Positions 1 to 6,073 of a stretch of DNA of 6,073 bases are shown piece by piece. The notes beneath the pieces are model-generated. The model saw only the letters and a program-made list of their open reading frames with translations. It was not told where the DNA came from and did not search any database. The first letter of the stretch is position 1; the number at the start of each line of letters is the position of its first letter. The DNA is from an uncultured Burkholderiales bacterium (GTDB taxonomy: Bacteria > Pseudomonadota > Gammaproteobacteria > Burkholderiales > Burkholderiaceae_D), in assembly GCA_903904635.1 (NCBI GenBank), contig CAIVDH010000117.1, forward strand, positions 1 to 6,073, in the 5' to 3' direction. Both the position numbers and the translations under genes were made by a program.

Positions 1-41
1 GGCGAAGCAACGGGAAAATTCTCATAATGCGAACTTGGCAT
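1..41 (-). CDS. hpnC: Squalene synthase HpnC, N-terminal fragment (runs off left edge)
   Basis: Reading leftward from an ATG at 41-39, the minus strand is open to the window edge and encodes MPSSHYENFPVAS. The block HYENFPVAS is, from memory, characteristic of the start of HpnC. HpnC acts with HpnD and HpnE to turn farnesyl diphosphate into squalene for hopanoid synthesis; it is a soluble or membrane-associated prenyl-synthase-fold enzyme. Only 13 codons are visible, so no catalytic aspartates can be checked. No strong ribosome binding site lies before the ATG. An ATG at 48-46 is in another frame and hits a stop after eight codons, so 41 is the best start. The gene is divergent from the efflux operon and shares its intergenic region. 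Identification rests on one short motif, so it is likely but not certain. Confidence 0.72.
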   Translation of the reverse strand, partial: MPSSHYENFPVAS

Positions 42-86
42 CGTGCATTTTTTGTAATTGTTGAGGCAAGGCAAGCTGGCTTTGGC

Positions 87-92
87 TATAAT
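87..92 (+). promoter_or_regulatory. Sigma-70 -10 box of the efflux operon
   Basis: A perfect TATAAT lies about 107 bases before the preferred adaptor start. The -35 element is weak: TTGAGG at 61-66 would need a 20-base spacer, and AGGCAA at 65-70 a 16-base spacer. There is no TG extension before the box. Transcription would begin near 99, leaving a leader of about 100 bases. This is the only convincing promoter-like hexamer upstream of the operon. The poor -35 suggests a weak or activator-dependent promoter, which is inference. Confidence 0.5.
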
Positions 93-156
93 TTACTAAC
101 TAAAGAGTCATTAATCAGCCATTTGTTACGTGGTTGTCTTATCCGCCGCCGCTTTT

Positions 157-172
157 CTGATGAAATTATCAG
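157..172. repeat. Inverted repeat in the efflux operon leader
   Basis: CTGAT (157-161) and ATCAG (168-172) are exact inverted copies around a 6-base centre. CGCC (147-150) and GGCG (177-180) could pair outside them across an internal loop. It lies downstream of the predicted transcription start and before the Shine-Dalgarno sequence. It could be a repressor operator or a weak leader hairpin. A 5-base arm can also occur by chance. Confidence 0.3.
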
Positions 173-187
173 GTAGGGCGAATAGTA

Positions 188-192
188 AAGGA
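188..192 (+). promoter_or_regulatory. Shine-Dalgarno sequence deciding the adaptor start
   Basis: AAGGA lies 6 bases before the GTG at 199. The other in-frame candidates, GTG at 130 and ATG at 160, have no purine-rich site at a useful distance. This is the main reason for choosing 199 as the start. Confidence 0.7.
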
Positions 193-198
193 AAAATT

Positions 199-1347
199 GT
201 GCGATCCATCATCCTCGTCCCGCAGTCGCGGACTTATTCTATTTTTCTATGCCTGTTGGCGTTACCAATGTTGGTTACGGGCTGTTCTGAGAAAGTCGCT
301 GTCGTGGAGGATATTCGGCCGGTGAGGGCAATAGTCATCGCACCCGTAGGTTCGCAATCGGTGGTGGAGCTGGCAGGCGAAATACAGCCACGCTATGAGT
401 CGCGTCTGGGATTTCGTGTCGCAGGTAAGGTCACCAAGCGGTTAGTCGATGTGGGTAGCGTGGTAAAACGCGGTCAGACACTGATGCAAATTGACGCCAG
501 CGATTTGCAGTTGGCGCAGTCGCAGGCGAATGCTGCTGTGAGTGCGGCGGCTAGCAATCTGGCATTGGCCAAGGCCGATCTTGAGCGCTATCGCGAATTA
601 AGGCAGAAGAATTTTGTCAGTCAGGCGGTGTTGGATGTGAAGGAAGCTGCGCACAAATCGGCGCTGGCCAATCATGAGCAAGCTTCTGCAGCATTAAAAA
701 TTAGTGCTAATCAAAACAGTTACGCTGGTCTTGCTGCGGATGCTGATGGCGTGGTTACTGCCATCGAAGCGGAGGTTGGGCAGGTGTTGGCAGCAGGTAC
801 ACCGGTCGTGCGTATTGCCCGAATGGGCGAGAAAGAAGTACGCGTCAGTATTCCTGAAGATCAGGTTGAAGCGATGCGTCAGGTGACTGACTTGAAGGTG
901 CGTACCTGGGCTAATCAGGGGCTGGTATTGGATGGTCGTTTACGCGAACTGGCGCCGATTGCTGATCCTGCTACCCGAACTTACACCGCAAAAATATCGA
1001 TTCCTAAAGCGGGTCCAGAAATACGACTAGGTATGACAGCTACGGTCAGTTTTGTGACGCATGCAACAGCGAGCGCAATACGCTTGCCCCTGACTGCTCT
1101 GTTCAATGACAAAAACACGACTTCGGTCTGGGTGGTTGAAAAAGGTGTGGTGAAGTTGGTTCCAGTAGTGCCAGCCGGTGCTGAGGGTAACGAGATTCTG
1201 ATCGCTTCTGGCATCAGCCCGGGTCAGACGATTGTGACAGCGGGTGTAAATTTACTCAGGCCTGGACAGAAAGTCAGCCTGCTGGGACAGGAACTCTCTG
1301 ACCAAAGTGCCGCGCCTGTGGCTGGTGCGGCCGGGGTCGGAAAATGA
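199..1347 (+). CDS. RND efflux periplasmic adaptor lipoprotein (HlyD/AcrA family)
   Basis: This is the membrane fusion protein of a tripartite RND exporter, linking the inner-membrane pump to an outer-membrane channel. From GTG 199 it has 382 residues. A signal peptide with Arg2 and a hydrophobic core (about 15-28) ends in the lipobox LVTGC, with lipidated Cys29 at 283-285. A lipoyl half-motif follows at about 60-100 (GFRVAGKV, VGSVVKRGQ), then an alpha-helical hairpin at about 101-168 and the second lipoyl half at about 175-205. The beta-barrel and membrane-proximal domains fill about 208-365. The hairpin tip keeps Arg130, Leu134 and Ser141 at the AcrA spacing (R, +4 L, +11 S), the residues used to contact TolC-type channels. 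The 130 start would add 23 residues with no ribosome site, making a poor signal peptide. It overlaps the pump gene by ATGA. The substrate cannot be read from the sequence. Confidence 0.93.
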   Translation: MRSIILVPQSRTYSIFLCLLALPMLVTGCSEKVAVVEDIRPVRAIVIAPVGSQSVVELAGEIQPRYESRLGFRVAGKVTKRLVDVGSVVKRGQTLMQIDASDLQLAQSQANAAVSAAASNLALAKADLERYRELRQKNFVSQAVLDVKEAAHKSALANHEQASAALKISANQNSYAGLAADADGVVTAIEAEVGQVLAAGTPVVRIARMGEKEVRVSIPEDQVEAMRQVTDLKVRTWANQGLVLDGRLRELAPIADPATRTYTAKISIPKAGPEIRLGMTATVSFVTHATASAIRLPLTALFNDKNTTSVWVVEKGVVKLVPVVPAGAEGNEILIASGISPGQTIVTAGVNLLRPGQKVSLLGQELSDQSAAPVAGAAGVGK

Positions 1348-4300
1348 AGGGCCGAATTAATCTTTCTCGCTGGGCCTTAGAGCACATTCCTTTTATTCGC
1401 TACCTGATGGTCGTACTGTTGCTGGGTGGCGTGCTGGGCTATGGCAAGCTTGGGCAGGATGAAGATCCGCCGTTTACATTTCGTGCGATGGTGGTCAGGG
1501 CTTATTGGCCGGGCGCAAGCTTGCTGCAAATGGCAGAGCAGATTACGGACAAGCTGGAAAAAAAGCTGCAAGAAACCCCCTTCATCGATTCCATTCGTAG
1601 CTATTCCAAACCCGGTGAAACTTTAATCTTATTGCAGTTGCGGGAGTCTACGCCGCCGCGTGAAGTATCCGCGGCCTGGTATCAGGTAAGAAAGAAAATC
1701 GGTGATGTGCGAGGTACGTTGCCTATGGGTGTGCAAGGCCCGTTTTTCAATGATGAATTCGGCGATACCTTTGGTTCTATCTTTGCAATTTCCGGAGATG
1801 GCTTTACGTATGCAGAGGTAAAAGACTATGCCGATTTTGTGCGTCAGCAGCTATTGGCAGTGAAAACTGTTTCCAAGGTTGAGATGTATGGCGTGCAGGA
1901 TGAAAAGATTTTTATTGAATTCTCTACCCGAAAATTTGCGCAGTTAGGCGTACCGTTCGAGAGCCTGATTGCGCAGATTAACGAGCAAAATGCGGTTGAA
2001 GGCAGCGGTGTGCTGGTTACAGCTTCAGATAATTTGCAAGTGCGCGTTTCAGGTGCGATGAAATCTGTAAAGGATTTCGAGAACATGCCTTTGCGTGCGA
2101 ATGGCAATAATTTCAGGCTGGGTGATTTCGCCAAAGTCACGCGCAGTTATATCGACCCGCCACGCGACAAGATGCGCTTCAATGGCAAGGAAGTCATAGG
2201 CCTGGGCGTGTCGATGGAAAAGGGTGGCGACATTATTGCGCTGGGTAAGAGCCTTGATGCGGCCTCTGCTGCGGTTCGCGCTAAGCTGCCCGTGGGCATA
2301 GAACTGCAGCGTGTTGCCGATCAGCCTAAGGCCGTGACTTCATCGATTAATGAATTTTTGAAGGTCTTGGCTGAGGCGGTGTTGATCGTGCTAGCGGTGA
2401 GTTTTGTCGCGCTTGGTGTGCATACCAAGCCGTTTCGTATTGATACCCGACCGGGTCTGGTGGTGGGATTGACGATTCCATTGGTGCTGGCAGCTACTTT
2501 TTTGGGCATGTGGGTGCTAGGTATTGATCTGCACAAAATCTCATTGGGTGCCTTGATTATTGCGCTGGGATTGCTGGTCGATGATGCGATCATTGCTGTT
2601 GAAATGATGGTGCGAAAAATGGAAGAGGGGCTGTCGCGTTTTGATGCGGCCACCTATGCTTACACATCAACAGCCATGCCTATGCTGACTGGCACGCTTA
2701 TTACTGCTGCGGGTTTTTTGCCGATAGGCTTTGCAAAATCTGCAGCAGGCGAATATACATTTTCCATGTTTTCGGTGAATGCACTGGCGCTGATAATTTC
2801 GTGGATATTTGCTGTGCTGTTTACGCCTTACATCGGCTATGTGCTGTTAAAGGTCAAGCCAGCGACGAGCGCAGATGGTCATCATGAATTATTTGATACG
2901 CCTTTTTACAATCGCTTGCGACGCGTGGTGAACTGGTGCGTGGACTGGCGCAAGACTACGATAGTCTTGACGCTTGCCGGATTTTTTCTCGGCGTGTTCG
3001 GTTTTAAATTTATTGAAAAACAGTTTTTTCCTGATTCCAGTCGCCTGGAGCTTATGGTCGAACTGTGGCTGCCCGAAGGTTCGACTTATAAAGCCTCGGA
3101 AGCACAGGCGAAAAAATTTGAGCGTTTCATCACGCAGCAGCAAGGTGTGGAAAGCGTGACGAGTTATGTGGGCACAGGTAGTCCGCGTTTCTATTTACCA
3201 CTGGACCAGATTTTCCCGCAGACGAATGTGTCGCAGATTGTGGTTTTGCCTAAGGACGCAAAGGCGCGCGAAGCATTGCGTTTGAAAATTATTCAGGTAT
3301 TCAAGACCGATTTTCCGGAGGTGCGTGGCCGTGTCAAACTGCTGCCTAATGGACCACCTGTGCCTTATCCGGTTCAGTTTCGCGTAACTGGTACCGAGGT
3401 TGAGCAGGTGAGGTTGATAGCCGATCAGGTCAAGGAAATCATGCGCGCCAATCCGAATACCAGAGGTGTAAACGATAACTGGAATGAATCAGTCAAAGTG
3501 TTACGGATTGATCTTGATCAGAATAAGTTGCGTGCGCTGGGGGTTAACTCGCTAACTGTTATGCGGGCCGCGAATACGATTTTAACGGGCACCACAATCG
3601 GTCAGTTTCGTGATGATGAAAAATTAATCGACATCGTTTTGCGTCAGCCTCTCGAAGAACGCGCCACCATTACGGCACTCAATAATGCAAGCATTCCGGC
3701 TGCTGGTGGCAGGGCGGTACCACTTTCACAATTGGCGACATTACGTTTTGTATGGGAGCCGGGTGTGGTCTGGCGCGAAGGGCGTGAATGGGCGATCACT
3801 GTGCAGTCCGATGTGATTGATGGCATACAGGGGCCGACGGTCTCTGGCCAGATTGATCCACAGCTTGAAACTTTGCGTGCCAAGCTGCCACCGGGATACC
3901 GTATCAAGCTGGCGGGAGCCGCTGCCGACAGCGGCAAGGCGCAGGAATCAATTGCCGCCAACGTGCCGCTGGTGATATTTATTGTGTTTACGCTGCTGAT
4001 GTTGCAGTTACATAGCTTTTCACGTTCTCTGCTGGTATTTCTTACCGGTCCGTTGGGCGTGGCTGGGGCAGCGCTGGCTTTATTGATACTGCAGCGTCCA
4101 TTTGGTTTTGTGGCGCAGTTGGGTGTGATTGCCTTGTTTGGCATGATTATTCGTAATTCAGTCATTCTGGTTGATCAGATTGAGCAAGATATAGCTGCTG
4201 GTGTGCCCGCCTGGGATGCAATTGTGGGCTCGGCGGTGAGACGTTTCAGGCCCATCATTCTGACTGCCGCGACGGCTGTGTTGGCGATGATTCCCTTGTC

Positions 4301-4427
4301 GCGCTCAGTGTTTTGGGGGCCGATGGCAGTGGCCATTATGGGGGGGCTAGTTGTGGCCACCGCGCTGACCTTGCTATTTTTGCCGGCACTATATGCGGCA
4401 TGGTTCAGGGTCAAGCGACCTGCGTAG
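1344..4427 (+). CDS. RND efflux permease subunit (AcrB superfamily)
   Basis: This is an inner-membrane proton-driven drug/metabolite exporter of 1027 residues, normal length for the family. TM1 is at about 14-34, followed by a large periplasmic loop (about 35-335), TM2-TM6 (about 338-504), TM7 (about 538-556), a second loop (about 560-868) and TM8-TM12 (about 871-1020). The proton relay is recognisable: Asp413-Asp414 in GLLVDDA (TM4), Arg967 in RRFRP and Thr974, matching AcrB Asp407-Asp408, Arg971 and Thr978. The AcrB Lys940 site is Arg937 here (GMIIRNSVILVD). The HME-type heavy-metal pump appearance is lacking, so a hydrophobic or amphiphilic substrate is more likely. Wording such as DEDPPFT and FFNDEFGDTFG recalls a widespread proteobacterial AcrB-like clade. 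Its ATG overlaps the adaptor stop, implying translational coupling. It ends in tandem stops (TAG TAA). No frameshift is visible. Substrate is unknown. Confidence 0.95.
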   Translation: MKGRINLSRWALEHIPFIRYLMVVLLLGGVLGYGKLGQDEDPPFTFRAMVVRAYWPGASLLQMAEQITDKLEKKLQETPFIDSIRSYSKPGETLILLQLRESTPPREVSAAWYQVRKKIGDVRGTLPMGVQGPFFNDEFGDTFGSIFAISGDGFTYAEVKDYADFVRQQLLAVKTVSKVEMYGVQDEKIFIEFSTRKFAQLGVPFESLIAQINEQNAVEGSGVLVTASDNLQVRVSGAMKSVKDFENMPLRANGNNFRLGDFAKVTRSYIDPPRDKMRFNGKEVIGLGVSMEKGGDIIALGKSLDAASAAVRAKLPVGIELQRVADQPKAVTSSINEFLKVLAEAVLIVLAVSFVALGVHTKPFRIDTRPGLVVGLTIPLVLAATFLGMWVLGIDLHKISLGALIIALGLLVDDAIIAVEMMVRKMEEGLSRFDAATYAYTSTAMPMLTGTLITAAGFLPIGFAKSAAGEYTFSMFSVNALALIISWIFAVLFTPYIGYVLLKVKPATSADGHHELFDTPFYNRLRRVVNWCVDWRKTTIVLTLAGFFLGVFGFKFIEKQFFPDSSRLELMVELWLPEGSTYKASEAQAKKFERFITQQQGVESVTSYVGTGSPRFYLPLDQIFPQTNVSQIVVLPKDAKAREALRLKIIQVFKTDFPEVRGRVKLLPNGPPVPYPVQFRVTGTEVEQVRLIADQVKEIMRANPNTRGVNDNWNESVKVLRIDLDQNKLRALGVNSLTVMRAANTILTGTTIGQFRDDEKLIDIVLRQPLEERATITALNNASIPAAGGRAVPLSQLATLRFVWEPGVVWREGREWAITVQSDVIDGIQGPTVSGQIDPQLETLRAKLPPGYRIKLAGAAADSGKAQESIAANVPLVIFIVFTLLMLQLHSFSRSLLVFLTGPLGVAGAALALLILQRPFGFVAQLGVIALFGMIIRNSVILVDQIEQDIAAGVPAWDAIVGSAVRRFRPIILTAATAVLAMIPLSRSVFWGPMAVAIMGGLVVATALTLLFLPALYAAWFRVKRPA

Positions 4428-4454
4428 TAAACCGGAGTTTTGACATCAGTACCA

Positions 4455-4493
4455 AAAATCCGGCGCGGACGGTCAAAAAATCCAGTAAAATCC
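4455..4493 (+). repeat. Three short AAAATCC direct repeats
   Basis: AAAATCC occurs at 4455-4461, 4477-4483 and 4487-4493, each followed by GG or AG. Start-to-start distances are 22 and 10 bases, near two turns and one turn of the helix. They lie in the gap between the efflux operon and the terminator. They might be a protein binding array or chance A-rich sequence. Confidence 0.3.
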
Positions 4494-4518
4494 AGGGCTG
4501 AAGTCGAATAGCCGAAAT

Positions 4519-4567
4519 AAAGGCAATGCAGGGCGACCGTTTTGACTCCGGGTCGCCCTTTGCTTTT
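4519..4567 (+). terminator. Rho-independent terminator of the efflux operon
   Basis: AGGGCGACC (4530-4538) pairs perfectly with GGTCGCCCT (4551-4559) around a 12-base loop. A lower stem can form between 4519-4526 and 4560-4567 if TGC (4527-4529) is bulged out. The 3' side is T-rich (TTTGCTTTTGTT) but interrupted, so it may be of moderate strength. It begins about 90 bases after the pump stop codon and separates the operon from the tRNA gene. Confidence 0.68.
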
Positions 4568-4604
4568 GTTGAAACAGGCCAGGGTCGAAATTGGCCCATT
4601 TGCC

Positions 4605-4691
4605 GCGAGGATGGCGAAATTGGTAGACGCACCAGGTTTAGGTCCTGACGCCAGAAATGGTGTGGGGGTTCGAGTCCCCCTCCTCGCACCA
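4605..4691 (+). tRNA. tRNA-Leu, anticodon UAG
   Basis: The 87-base gene folds as a class II tRNA. The acceptor stem is GCGAGGA (4605-4611) with TCCTCGC (4681-4687), discriminator A4688 and encoded CCA (4689-4691). The D stem is GCG/CGC (4614-4616, 4628-4630) with GG in the loop. The anticodon loop TTTAGGT (4637-4643) gives TAG at 4639-4641, which reads CUN leucine codons. A long variable arm (4649-4662) has a GAAA loop, as in tRNA-Leu. The T stem is GGGGG/CCCCC with loop TTCGAGT. One oddity is a C-A mismatch at the top of the anticodon stem (C4632, A4648). I found no clear sigma-70 promoter between the terminator and the tRNA. Confidence 0.97.
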
Positions 4692-4718
4692 TAACGATTA
4701 ACTTTTTGGACGATTCAC
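4692..4718 (+). promoter_or_regulatory. tRNA-tig spacer with ribosome binding site
   Basis: Only 27 bases separate the tRNA CCA end from the tig ATG. TGGA (4707-4710) sits 8 bases before the ATG and is a modest Shine-Dalgarno sequence, preceded by a T run. The space is too short for a full promoter plus leader, so tig is probably read from a promoter upstream of, or inside, the tRNA gene. Confidence 0.55.
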
Positions 4719-6065
4719 ATGGCAACTGCAGTCGAAACCCTAGAAAAACTTGAACGCCGTGTAACCCTGACGGTACCTTTGGCAGATGTAAGCGCAGAAG
4801 TAGAAAAACGCCTTAAAGTGCGTGCTCGTACCGCTAAGGCACCTGGCTTTCGTCCAGGCAAAGTGCCGATGAAAATGGTCGCTGCTCAGTTCGGTTACAT
4901 CGTCGAGAGTGAAGTCTTGAACGACAAGGTCGGACGCGCGTTTGGCGAAATCACTGCTGAACATAATCTGCGTGTTGCCGGTTACCCAAGAATAGAACCG
5001 AAAGCAGATGCAAAAGTTGAAGGCTCAGTCGTATTTGAGGCAACTTTTGAAGTTTATCCTGAGGTTAAGCTCGGTGATTTGTCTGGTATCGAAGTTGAAA
5101 AGAGCAAAGCCGATGTGACTGACGCCGAGATCGACAAAACTCTTGAAATTTTGCGCAAGCAGCGTGTGCACTATCACACCAAAGGCGTCCAAGATGCCCA
5201 TGGCGATGGCGGCCCAGAGCAGTCAGCGCAAAGTGGTGACCGCGTGACCATAGATTTTGTTGGCAAAATTGATGGCGTTGAATTTGCTGGCGGCAAAGCA
5301 GATGACTTCGTGTATGTGTTAGGCGAAGGCCGCATGCTGCCTGAGTTCGAGCTGGCCACCACAGGGCTGAAATCCGGTGAAACCAAAACATTCAAGATGG
5401 ATTTTCCTGCCGATTACCATGGAAAAGACGTAGCAGGTAAAACTGCAGAATTCACGATTACACTGAAAAAAATCGAGTGGGCGCATCTGCCTGAAGTCAA
5501 TGAAGAATTCGCCAGGATGATGGGCGTTGCCGATGGCGACCTGCAAAAAATGCGCTCAGACATACGCAGTAATCTCGAACGTGAAGTCAGTACCCGTATC
5601 AAAGCGCGTACCAAGGCAAGTGTGATGGATGCCTTGTTAAAGGTCGCAGAGCTTGAAGTACCTAAGTCATTGCTGGATCAGGATTCTGAACGCCTGGCTG
5701 AAATGACCAAGCAAGATATGCGTCAGCGCGGTATGGACGTCAAAGAAATGCCATTCCCCATGGAGATATTTGCTGCTCAGGCCGACCGTCGAGTAAGACT
5801 GGGTCTGATTTTGGGTGAGATGGTAAAAACAAATAATTTGCAGGCAACGGCTGACCAAATCAAAGCGCATGTCGAAGAATTCGCCAAGGCTTACGAAGAT
5901 CCACAGCAGGTTGTTAAATACTACTTTAGCGATCGTAATCGCCTGGCAGAAGTTGAAGCCCTTGTTTTAGAAGAAAACGTCGTCAACTATGTCTTGGGTA
6001 AAGCAAAAGTAGCCGATAAGCTGGTTTCTTTTGATGAATTAATGGGCAATAACGAAGCTGCCTGA
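4719..6065 (+). CDS. tig: Trigger factor, ribosome-bound chaperone and peptidyl-prolyl isomerase
   Basis: Trigger factor binds the ribosome at the nascent-chain exit and helps new proteins fold in the cytoplasm. The 448-residue product is complete; E. coli trigger factor has 432. The N-terminal ribosome-binding domain (about 1-115) holds the signature loop GFRPGKVP at 43-50, with Phe44 and Arg45 kept and Pro46 in place of the E. coli lysine. The FKBP-type isomerase domain spans about 172-253 ([14 protein letters not shown], then the [11 protein letters not shown] segment). The C-terminal chaperone arms occupy about 116-150 and 254-448, ending in the expected VSFDELM block. A glycine- and acid-rich stretch at about 152-172 is longer than in E. 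coli and accounts for much of the extra length. In many proteobacteria clpP, clpX and lon follow tig, but the window ends 8 bases after the stop. Confidence 0.98.
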   Translation: MATAVETLEKLERRVTLTVPLADVSAEVEKRLKVRARTAKAPGFRPGKVPMKMVAAQFGYIVESEVLNDKVGRAFGEITAEHNLRVAGYPRIEPKADAKVEGSVVFEATFEVYPEVKLGDLSGIEVEKSKADVTDAEIDKTLEILRKQRVHYHTKGVQDAHGDGGPEQSAQSGDRVTIDFVGKIDGVEFAGGKADDFVYVLGEGRMLPEFELATTGLKSGETKTFKMDFPADYHGKDVAGKTAEFTITLKKIEWAHLPEVNEEFARMMGVADGDLQKMRSDIRSNLEREVSTRIKARTKASVMDALLKVAELEVPKSLLDQDSERLAEMTKQDMRQRGMDVKEMPFPMEIFAAQADRRVRLGLILGEMVKTNNLQATADQIKAHVEEFAKAYEDPQQVVKYYFSDRNRLAEVEALVLEENVVNYVLGKAKVADKLVSFDELMGNNEAA

Positions 6066-6073
6066 CAATCTGA

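Noticed and set aside
1..27. Plus-strand open frame ending in TAA at 25-27, as the tail of an upstream gene
   Set aside because: Eight codons carry no signal, and the minus-strand reading of the same bases gives a recognisable HpnC start.
1551..1570. Seven-A runs in coding sequence (also near 5466-5472) as slippage sites
   Set aside because: Runs of this length are common in genes with lysine codons and both frames continue normally.
3644..4165. 173-residue minus-strand frame inside the pump gene
   Set aside because: It is antisense to a strongly conserved RND coding region, low in complexity and rich in Ser/Thr/Asn, as expected for a shadow frame.
4440..4445. Perfect TTGACA as a possible -35 box for the tRNA-tig unit
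   Set aside because: At spacers of 15-18 bases the sequence is GC-rich (CGGCGCGG), with no -10 match. TAAAAT at 4486-4491 is too far away.
4313..4501. 62-residue plus-strand frame overlapping the end of the pump gene
   Set aside because: It lies mostly inside the pump coding sequence in another frame and has no recognisable features.
4577..4596. GGCCA/TGGCC inverted repeat just before the tRNA
   Set aside because: Five-base arms around a 10-base loop without a T tract; too weak to call a terminator or operator.
4411..4725. 104-residue minus-strand reading frame spanning the tRNA-Leu gene
   Set aside because: It runs antisense through the tRNA and the terminator; its GGGLEPPH segment is a well-known artefact of translating tRNA-Leu genes.

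Overview
The window reads as ordinary chromosome of a Gram-negative proteobacterium, most likely a betaproteobacterium. Three things point there: a lipoprotein RND efflux adaptor with its inner-membrane pump, a tRNA-Leu placed directly before tig (an arrangement familiar in Betaproteobacteria), and the start of a hopanoid-type squalene synthase gene (hpnC) at the left edge. Base composition looks near-even. A genus cannot be named from the sequence alone.

Layout. Positions 1-41 (minus strand) hold the first 13 codons of a gene whose residues match the HpnC N-terminus. Positions 42-198 are a divergent intergenic region with a good -10 box (87-92) and a small inverted repeat (157-172). A two-gene operon follows on the plus strand: a periplasmic adaptor lipoprotein (199-1347) and an RND permease (1344-4427), joined by a 4-base ATGA overlap. 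A 177-base gap (4428-4604) carries a hairpin terminator (4519-4567) and three short direct repeats. Then come tRNA-Leu(UAG) (4605-4691) and, only 27 bases later, tig (4719-6065). The last 8 bases are uninformative.

How the genes work together. Adaptor and permease should form the inner-membrane and periplasmic parts of a tripartite, proton-driven exporter. The adaptor carries the hairpin-tip residues used to dock on a TolC-type channel, but no channel gene is in the operon, so that partner must be encoded elsewhere. No regulator gene lies beside the operon within the window. The tRNA and tig are independent housekeeping genes and are probably co-transcribed. The ribosome-bound chaperone encoded by tig is full length and intact.

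I found no previously undescribed system. The points worth a second look are small: the start of the adaptor gene, the tRNA/tig linkage, a mismatch in the tRNA anticodon stem, an arginine at the usual lysine site of the pump's proton relay, and a short extra loop in trigger factor.
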